DNA of 11,124 nucleotides, from contig NVUO01000025.1 in NCBI GenBank assembly GCA_002733155.1, positions 28,286 through 39,409 on the forward strand, written 5' to 3'. The notes beneath the pieces were generated by a model. That model made no database searches, was not told the DNA's origin, and saw only the letters and a program-made list of their open reading frames with translations. This stretch comes from Sulfurimonas sp. (GTDB lineage: Bacteria; Campylobacterota; Campylobacteria; Campylobacterales; Sulfurimonadaceae). Shown piece after piece: positions 5,524 through 11,124 of the stretch. The position numbers were made by a program, and so were the translations under genes. The stretch's first letter is position 1, and every line of letters begins with the position of its first letter.

Positions 5524-7338
5524 ATGTGTGGAATTGTTGGATATTTAGGTAAAAAAAATACGAAAGAAATCTTATTATCTGGGCTAAAAGAGTTAGAATA
5601 TCGTGGTTATGATTCTGCAGGAATTGCTGTACTTCAAAATGGAAATTTTTCAAACTATAAGGCTGTAGGTAAATTAGTAAACTTAGAGAAAAAAACTAAA
5701 AATTTTATTACTAATGGATTTGCCATTGGTATTGGTCATACAAGATGGGCTACCCATGGAAAACCAACAGAATTAAATGCCCATCCACACATTGGCGAGA
5801 ACTCTTATGTAGTTCATAATGGAATTATTGAAAATTATGTAGAGATAAAAAAAGACTTAAAAAATGATGGTGTAAACTTTTTAAGCCAAACAGATACAGA
5901 GGTAATAGTCCACCTATTTGAAAAAAACCTAAAGTCCGAAAAAAGTGCCTTTGGGGCTTTTAAAAAAACAATATCCAAACTAGATGGTGCATATGCTATA
6001 TTACTTGTAACAAAATCTGAAAATGATACTATCTTTTATGCTAAACACGGTTCACCAATGTTATTTGGAGTAAATGCAGAGAATGAAAAATATTTTGCCT
6101 CATCTGATACTCCACTAATTGGACAATGTAGCCATGTAAATTATTTCGAAGATGGTGATTATGGTTATGTATCAGCATCAGAGATAGTTATTTTTGATAA
6201 AAATAACATAAAAAAAGATGCTGTATTATCAGCCCTATCTGAAAATAAACTTTCAGCCCAAAAAGATGGTTTTAGATTTTTTATGGAAAAAGAGATTTAT
6301 GAACAAGGTGAGGTAATATCAGATACCCTATTGGGAAGGATAACTGAAAATGAAGTTATATTTGATGAAATTCCAAAAGATTTATTTGATGGGATTAAAG
6401 AACTAAAACTTTGTGCCTGTGGAACTTCATATCATTCAGCTTTAAGTGCATCATACTTATTTGAGAGATATTCTAAGATAAAAACATCAGTAGAGATTGC
6501 AAGTGAATTTAGATATAGAGAGCCAATCATGTCTAAAGATACACTTTTTGTAGTAATTTCACAAAGTGGTGAGACCGCAGATACACTAGAGACTCTAAAG
6601 ATGGCAAAAAATGCTGGACTTAAAACATTAGTTATTTGTAATGTTGATAACTCATCTATGGTTAGATTAGCAGATGCTACTATTTTAACACGTGCTGGAA
6701 TTGAAAAAGGTGTAGCATCAACAAAAGCTTTTGCTACACAAATTACAGTATTTTGGATGTTAACTCTATATATAGCAAAAATAAAAAAATCACTTTCAAA
6801 TAAAAAAATCTCTAGACAAATATCCCTTTTAAGGGAAGTTCCATCAGTTGTAAAAGTAACTAATGAGATGCATGAGAAAATAAAACGTATCTCAAAAAGA
6901 TATTTACATGGTCATGGTTTTTTCTTTATTGGACGTGATATATTTTTTCCTTTAGCCCTTGAGGGCGCACTAAAGTTAAAAGAAATTTCATATCTACACG
7001 CTGAGGGTTATCCATCTGGGGAAATGAAACACGGTCCAATAGCCTTAGCTGATCCTGAACTTTTTACTATAGCCCTACTTCCAGAGCATCTGCATTTTGA
7101 AAAATCTAAATCTAATGTAGAAGAATTAAGTGCAAGAGATTCTACTATATGTGCTATATCAGCTGTAGAGTTTGAAAAAGCTGATGACTTTATTCAAATA
7201 TCAAAATGTAAAGATTATATGCTAGAATTTTTTGAAATGATGGTAGTAGTTCAACTTCTTTCCTTAGAAATTTCAATCAGACTCGGGAATGATGTAGATA
7301 TGCCACGAAATTTAGCAAAAAGTGTCACTGTGGAATAA
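5524..7338 (+). CDS. glmS: Glutamine--fructose-6-phosphate aminotransferase (isomerizing)
   Basis: A 604-residue enzyme, the usual length (about 609 in E. coli). It makes glucosamine-6-phosphate from fructose-6-phosphate and glutamine, the first step toward UDP-GlcNAc for peptidoglycan and lipopolysaccharide. The N-terminal glutaminase has the catalytic Cys2 in MCGIVGYLG, then ELEYRGYDSAGIAVL, GHTRWATHGKP and VHNGIIENY. The two SIS sugar-isomerase domains follow, with CACGTSYHSALSASYLFE, SQSGETADTL, GVASTKAFATQ and EGALKLKEISYLHAEGYPSGEMKHGP. It ends with the standard PRNLAKSVTVE. The ATG is 3 bases after the glnD stop, and its AAGGG ribosome site (5511-5515) lies within the end of glnD, so it is cotranscribed. 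No glmS ribozyme could fit in the gap. No anomalies seen. Confidence 0.97.
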   Translation: MCGIVGYLGKKNTKEILLSGLKELEYRGYDSAGIAVLQNGNFSNYKAVGKLVNLEKKTKNFITNGFAIGIGHTRWATHGKPTELNAHPHIGENSYVVHNGIIENYVEIKKDLKNDGVNFLSQTDTEVIVHLFEKNLKSEKSAFGAFKKTISKLDGAYAILLVTKSENDTIFYAKHGSPMLFGVNAENEKYFASSDTPLIGQCSHVNYFEDGDYGYVSASEIVIFDKNNIKKDAVLSALSENKLSAQKDGFRFFMEKEIYEQGEVISDTLLGRITENEVIFDEIPKDLFDGIKELKLCACGTSYHSALSASYLFERYSKIKTSVEIASEFRYREPIMSKDTLFVVISQSGETADTLETLKMAKNAGLKTLVICNVDNSSMVRLADATILTRAGIEKGVASTKAFATQITVFWMLTLYIAKIKKSLSNKKISRQISLLREVPSVVKVTNEMHEKIKRISKRYLHGHGFFFIGRDIFFPLALEGALKLKEISYLHAEGYPSGEMKHGPIALADPELFTIALLPEHLHFEKSKSNVEELSARDSTICAISAVEFEKADDFIQISKCKDYMLEFFEMMVVVQLLSLEISIRLGNDVDMPRNLAKSVTVE

Positions 7339-7371
7339 TTTAGTAACACTTTCATATTATATTAATTTTTT
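7319..7371 (+). terminator. Weak candidate terminator at the end of glmS
   Basis: AAAGTGTCACT (7319-7329) can pair with AGTAACACTTT (7342-7352) with one mismatch, the loop holding the glmS stop codon. A T6 run follows at 7366-7371, but 13 bases after the stem, farther than a standard intrinsic terminator. Treat as tentative. Confidence 0.3.
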
Positions 7372-7384
7372 ATTAGCTAGTATA

Positions 7385-7390
7385 TATAAT
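7385..7390 (+). promoter_or_regulatory. Likely -10 box for the diguanylate cyclase gene
   Basis: A perfect TATAAT 23 bases before the ATG at 7414, leaving about 18 bases of leader with an AAGAGA ribosome site at 7402-7407. No clear -35. Suggests this gene is transcribed separately from glmS. Confidence 0.45.
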
Positions 7391-7413
7391 TAAATTTATT
7401 AAAGAGACATAAT

Positions 7414-9264
7414 ATGAGAGCTAAATCTAAACTTTTACTAATAGTGGCAATTATGCTACTTGGTCTAACAACTGCTACAATAATTAACGTATCGCTTAAT
7501 TTTAGGGAATATAGCATAAACAATGCTGTAGAAAAAGCTAGGATGACTGCAGCTATTGTTAAAGATGGTTTAACTGCCCATATGGTTAATGGTATTATGG
7601 ATAAAAGACAATACTTTTTAGACCAGATATCTCATAATAATAATAAAATAAAATCTTTATGGATAATCAGAAGTAAAAATGTTATTAAACAATATGGTGA
7701 AGGTTTTCCTAATGAAACTGTTAGAGATGCTATAGATAAAAAAGTTATACAAAGTGGTAAAATAAGTAAGATTATAACTGAGCATACAGATGGAATTACA
7801 CTTAGAGTAACTATACCCTATAAGGCTAGGGCAAGTGGCGGAGAAAATAGTTGTCTAACATGCCATGATGTAAAAGTAGGTGATACACTTGGTGCTATTA
7901 GTATGGAATTTGACATTACAAGTATGCGTTCAACTGGTATGTTTACAATAATTAAAATTTTAGGTCTAAATATTATATTTTTAATTGTAGTACTAATACT
8001 AATTAACTATTATGTAAGTCCATATACAAAACTATTTTCTTCTCTTCAGGTAGGAATTAAAAAAGCATATAGCGGGGACTTCACTCACGAATTTAGTACT
8101 ACTATTAGTGGTGATGCTAAAAAAATCGTAGACAGAATGAATATTTTATTTAGAAAAATGCAAGAGACCTTTGGAGACATTAAACATACACTTGGCACAT
8201 TTATACCTCAAGGTTGTGTATCATCATCAGATCCATTATATGAAGCAAAAACTATAATTGAAGAATTGGCTGATATTTATAAGTTTAAAAAGACTATAGA
8301 ATTAGATGCATCAAAAGCTGACGTATATGGTAGAATTATTGATATTTTAAGACTAAAGTACAAATTAAACCATTTTTTATTTTATGAAATTAACAATATA
8401 ACTTCTGAAAGAAAAATTATATATAATACTGAAGAAAAATCAATATGTTATGGAAAAACAAATAAAGATGCTATGGAGTGTAGGGCTCATAGAACAAAAA
8501 CTGTAACTGTATCATCTGAATTTCCAAACCTTTGTAAATTATGTGCATCTCAATACAGCGACTATGTATGTATACCATTTAGTATAAATAACGATATATC
8601 TATCACTATATCTATTATTGCCCTTGATGAGGAAAATATTGAACAAATCAAACCATATATATCAAGTGTTAAGCATTATCTTGAAGCTGCTAAACCAGTT
8701 ATAGAGAGTCAAATACTGATGGAAAAACTCCGTGATACATCTTTAAGGGATGGCATGACTAATCTTTACAATAGAAGATTTTTGGAAGAATTAATTGATA
8801 AAATTATGAGTCAGGCTGAGAGAAATAATGACCACTATAGTATTTTAATGCTTGATGTTGACTTCTTTAAAATGGTAAATGATACACATGGGCATGATGT
8901 TGGTGACAAAGTTATAGTTCAACTTGCAAAAATACTTAAAGACAGTATACGTGAAGCTGACTTAGCAATTCGTTATGGTGGTGAAGAGTTTATTGTAATG
9001 TTACATAATGCTACCGACGAGGGTACATTATCTGTAGCAAATAAAATTCATTCTTCCTTTGGAAATTTCTCATTTAATGTTGGAGCATCTGAGACACTTA
9101 AAAAGACTATAAGTATTGGTATAGCTAAATTTTCTACTGATGGTGATACGATTTGGAAAACTATTAAGTATGCAGATACTGCGCTTTATGAAGCCAAAAA
9201 TACAGGTAGAAATAAAATAGTTGAATTCACTAAAGAGATGTATAAAAGCGGTGAAAACTTTTAA
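7414..9264 (+). CDS. Membrane diguanylate cyclase with periplasmic heme-c motif and cysteine-rich GAF-like region
   Basis: A 616-residue sensor that should make cyclic di-GMP. Residues 7-26 are a first membrane helix and 178-199 a second, enclosing a periplasmic domain of about 150 residues. That domain ends with SCLTCHD, a CxxCH c-type heme site (C147, C150, H151), resembling Tll0287-like (DUF3365) heme sensors. After the second helix comes a HAMP-like linker (about 200-255), then a GAF-like region (about 295-430) with six cysteines near it (268, 345, 356, 374, 377, 386), four of them in a 31-residue span. The GGDEF domain (about 440-605) has DVDFFKMVNDTHGHDVGD and the active RYGGEEF (522-526). 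The product-inhibition motif READ (RxxD, 513-516) sits exactly five residues before it. No EAL domain. Ligand unknown; redox or gas (NO, O2) sensing is inferred from the heme motif. ATG with AAGAGA upstream; convergent with mrp. Confidence 0.88.
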   Translation: MRAKSKLLLIVAIMLLGLTTATIINVSLNFREYSINNAVEKARMTAAIVKDGLTAHMVNGIMDKRQYFLDQISHNNNKIKSLWIIRSKNVIKQYGEGFPNETVRDAIDKKVIQSGKISKIITEHTDGITLRVTIPYKARASGGENSCLTCHDVKVGDTLGAISMEFDITSMRSTGMFTIIKILGLNIIFLIVVLILINYYVSPYTKLFSSLQVGIKKAYSGDFTHEFSTTISGDAKKIVDRMNILFRKMQETFGDIKHTLGTFIPQGCVSSSDPLYEAKTIIEELADIYKFKKTIELDASKADVYGRIIDILRLKYKLNHFLFYEINNITSERKIIYNTEEKSICYGKTNKDAMECRAHRTKTVTVSSEFPNLCKLCASQYSDYVCIPFSINNDISITISIIALDEENIEQIKPYISSVKHYLEAAKPVIESQILMEKLRDTSLRDGMTNLYNRRFLEELIDKIMSQAERNNDHYSILMLDVDFFKMVNDTHGHDVGDKVIVQLAKILKDSIREADLAIRYGGEEFIVMLHNATDEGTLSVANKIHSSFGNFSFNVGASETLKKTISIGIAKFSTDGDTIWKTIKYADTALYEAKNTGRNKIVEFTKEMYKSGENF

Positions 9265-9268
9265 AATA

Positions 9269-9346
9269 GTGATGCACTTGCTGCGTTGCTACATTCGTCA
9301 TGTGCTATAGCACACTTCCTCACTAAGCGCCTTACAATTACATCAC
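9269..9346. repeat. 78-bp palindromic repeat element, copy 1
   Basis: The element begins GTGATG and ends CATCAC, with two 33-base arms exactly equal in length around a perfect palindrome GTGCTATAGCAC at 9302-9313 (14 bases counting the flanking T and A). The outermost 12 bases of the arms match 10 of 12 when reversed, while the inner arms have diverged. The sequence is richer in G+C than its surroundings. No target-site duplication is visible. It resembles REP/BIME- or MITE-like non-coding repeats; I do not recognise a named family. Confidence 0.65.
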
Positions 9347-9417
9347 TCTTTTGATTTGCTAAAACTTTTTATATGAATCTTTTCTTAAAAAAAGATATAC
9401 TCAGAGTAAAAAAATTT

Positions 9418-9486
9418 AAAGAGTGGTGTAGTTACAAGGCGTGTTTATAGAATATAAAAAGTTAAAAAACAACGCAGTAAATGCAT
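9418..9486. repeat. Palindromic repeat element, copy 2 (inverted, centre replaced)
   Basis: Read in reverse, this matches copy 1 at both ends: 9418-9441 against 9328-9351 (20 of 24 bases) and 9470-9486 against 9272-9288 (15 of 17). The middle 28 bases (9442-9469) are AT-rich and unlike the 39-base middle of copy 1, so the central palindrome is absent. The two copies are arranged as mirror images, giving a large stem-loop potential. Confidence 0.6.
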
Positions 9487-9494
9487 TGTTTTTT
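9464..9494 (-). terminator. Intrinsic terminator of mrp, built on the edge of repeat copy 2
   Basis: Two 13-base arms (9464-9476 and 9482-9494) flank a 5-base loop, 19 bases after the mrp stop. On the minus strand the stem is A-rich on its left and ends in TTTTTT, as an intrinsic terminator should. The one imperfect pair is a G-U wobble in minus-strand RNA but a C-A mismatch in plus-strand RNA, so it suits mrp better, although it could also act on the opposing gene. Half of the stem sequence is shared with repeat copy 1. Confidence 0.65.
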
Positions 9495-9513
9495 GAGTTT
9501 TATGTAAATTAAA

Positions 9514-10623
9514 CTATACTGAACAAGCAGATACACCTGGAGGTGTAGTTGGTTGTACGGACTCATTTGAAGCGCCACCTTTAGCATTCACTTCTTCGAT
9601 AGTTTTCCAAATAGATTCAGCTGCAGCCATATAACGTTTAGCAATTTCAGAAGTTGGATTAACAAAAGTAATAGGCTTACCCTCATCTCCACCTGTACGG
9701 ATACTTGGATCAATTGGAATCTCAGCAATTATTTTTGTATCAAACTCTTTAGCCATAGGCCCAGATGTACCTTTACCAAAAATATCATATTCAACACCAG
9801 TATCTGGAGCGATAAATCCACTCATATTCTCAACAATTCCAGCTATAGGGATATCAAGTTTTTTGAACATATCTAATGAACGACGACTGTCATCAATAGA
9901 TACAGCTTGAGGAGTTGTAACAGTAAGACCAGCAGTAACTGGTACAGACTGAGCTAGAGTTAATTGTGCATCACCAGTCCCTGGAGGCATATCTATAACT
10001 AATACATCTAGTTCAGACCAAAGAATATCACGTAAAAACTGCTCAATTGCTTTCATAATCATAGCACCACGCCACATTAAAGATTGTCCATCTTCCATAA
10101 GTGAACCCATAGACATCATTTCAATACCATATGCTTTAATAGGAAGAACTTTATTTCCAGTTATTTCTGGTTTTACATCAGATACACCCATCATACGCGG
10201 TATATTTGGTCCATAAATATCAGCATCTAAAAGACCTACTTTTTTACCTTGAGCGGCTAAAGCGATAGCTATATTTACAGATGTAGTTGATTTTCCAACT
10301 CCACCTTTTCCAGAACTTACCATTAAAAAGTTTTTAACATGTGGAGCAATATTTTTACTTTTTGGTTTAGCTTGAGCTTCTGGCATTTTTGGAGCTTTAA
10401 TATTACAGTTAACATTAGCTACCCCAACTGCTTTTAATTCTGCTTTTGCGTCATCAATAATTTGTTGTGCAACTTCCTTTGCACTAGATGTAATTTCTAC
10501 ATTAAAACTTACATCATTTCCATTAATTTCTATACTATTTACAAAACCAAAAGTTACTATATCCTTAGTAAAACCAGGATACATAACTTTTGAAAGTGCT
10601 GAATTTACAATTTCATTAGTCAT
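9514..10623 (-). CDS. mrp: Mrp/ApbC-type P-loop ATPase, iron-sulfur cluster carrier
   Basis: A 369-residue protein of the Mrp/NBP35 family, which bind Fe-S clusters on a dimer and pass them to target enzymes in the cytoplasm. Residues 1-75 are a DUF59 (MIP18) domain with GFTKDIVTFGFVNSIEI. The deviant Walker A is SSGKGGVGKST (103-113), Walker B-like DVLVIDMPPGTGDAQ is at 206-220, and LLDADIYGPN at 131-140 is a family signature. In most Mrp proteins VENMS is followed by a CPxCG; here it reads GFIAPDTG (269-276), so both bridging cysteines are absent. Only Cys73 and Cys367 remain, the latter in a C-terminal tail ending SACSV. Cluster binding must therefore differ or be lost. ATG with AAGGAA 10 bases upstream. 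It follows thiC, whose radical enzyme needs a 4Fe-4S cluster, after 105 bases. Confidence 0.93.
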   Translation of the reverse strand: MTNEIVNSALSKVMYPGFTKDIVTFGFVNSIEINGNDVSFNVEITSSAKEVAQQIIDDAKAELKAVGVANVNCNIKAPKMPEAQAKPKSKNIAPHVKNFLMVSSGKGGVGKSTTSVNIAIALAAQGKKVGLLDADIYGPNIPRMMGVSDVKPEITGNKVLPIKAYGIEMMSMGSLMEDGQSLMWRGAMIMKAIEQFLRDILWSELDVLVIDMPPGTGDAQLTLAQSVPVTAGLTVTTPQAVSIDDSRRSLDMFKKLDIPIAGIVENMSGFIAPDTGVEYDIFGKGTSGPMAKEFDTKIIAEIPIDPSIRTGGDEGKPITFVNPTSEIAKRYMAAAESIWKTIEEVNAKGGASNESVQPTTPPGVSACSV

Positions 10624-10656
10624 TATTATTTATTTCCTTTATAAAGTTATATTTTC

Positions 10657-10710
10657 TGGAACTATATCATATATAAATAAGATAAAAATTGTCTTATATC
10701 AATAGTTCCA
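10657..10710. promoter_or_regulatory. Perfect 9-base inverted repeat in the thiC-mrp gap, possible operator or hairpin
   Basis: TGGAACTAT (10657-10665) and ATAGTTCCA (10702-10710) are perfect inverted copies 36 bases apart, with a smaller inverted repeat ATAAGA / TCTTAT nested inside. No T-run follows the outer stem on the minus strand, so it is not a standard terminator for thiC. A TTGATA lies just inside the upstream copy and a TATGAT near the downstream one, so the repeat could bracket an mrp promoter. Function is inferred only from position. Confidence 0.35.
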
Positions 10711-10728
10711 TTTCTTAAGCTAAAATTA

Positions 10729-11124
<396 letters not shown>

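Larger units (their letters stand above)
9265..9513. other. Convergent intergenic region with paired inverted palindromic repeats
   Basis: The 249 bases between the diguanylate cyclase and mrp stops contain no convincing gene on either strand. They hold a complete palindromic element, an AT-rich spacer of about 65 bases, and a second shorter copy in reverse orientation whose far edge forms the mrp terminator hairpin. A perfect 12-base inverted repeat AACTTTTTATAT (9363-9374) / ATATAAAAAGTT (9452-9463) is also present but may be chance in such AT-rich DNA. Confidence 0.7.

Noticed and set aside
9377..9396. Hairpin ATCTTTT / AAAAGAT in the repeat spacer as a terminator of the cyclase gene
   Set aside because: Seven-base stem with one G-C pair and no following T-run; too weak to claim.
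9269..9486. CRISPR array or small insertion sequence
   Set aside because: Only two copies, in opposite orientation, with no regular spacers, and no transposase frame; a palindromic intergenic repeat fits better.

Overview
The window is AT-rich, compact bacterial DNA, most likely from a Campylobacterota member near Sulfurimonas or Arcobacter. I infer this from the overall look of the GlnD, GlmS, Mrp and ThiC proteins, the codon bias and the AT-rich intergenic regions; no marker gene here fixes the genus.

Layout. (1) Bases 1-967, minus strand: a two-gene operon with an LsrG-like ABM-domain protein followed by the N-terminal third to half of an autoinducer-2 kinase (LsrK) that runs off the left edge. 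(2) 968-1059: divergent promoter region. (3) 1060-3012, plus strand: an accessory patch with a short chimeric protein joining the start of a MNT nucleotidyltransferase to the end of a HEPN toxin, a C8 homopolymer, a secreted DUF4214 protein, and the C-terminal half of a serpin that has lost its front end and its own stop. (4) 3013-7338, plus strand: glnD (TTG start) and glmS, 3 bases apart, linking glutamine sensing to the glutamine-using first step of amino-sugar synthesis. (5) 7414-9264, plus strand: a membrane diguanylate cyclase with a periplasmic c-type heme motif and a cysteine-rich cytoplasmic sensor region. (6) 9265-9513: a convergent intergenic region holding two inverted copies of a palindromic repeat, one edge of which appears to form the mrp terminator. 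(7) 9514-11124, minus strand: mrp (an Fe-S carrier ATPase lacking the usual CxxC) preceded by the C-terminal third of thiC.

The core genes (glnD, glmS, mrp, thiC) are ordinary housekeeping genes. The main interest is in the accessory patch (toxin-antitoxin chimera, serpin remnant, DUF4214 protein), the AI-2 processing pair, the heme-type cyclic-di-GMP sensor and the paired palindromic repeat. I did not find a complete new defence or mobile system; the accessory patch looks like a decayed insertion hotspot between the lsr operon and glnD.
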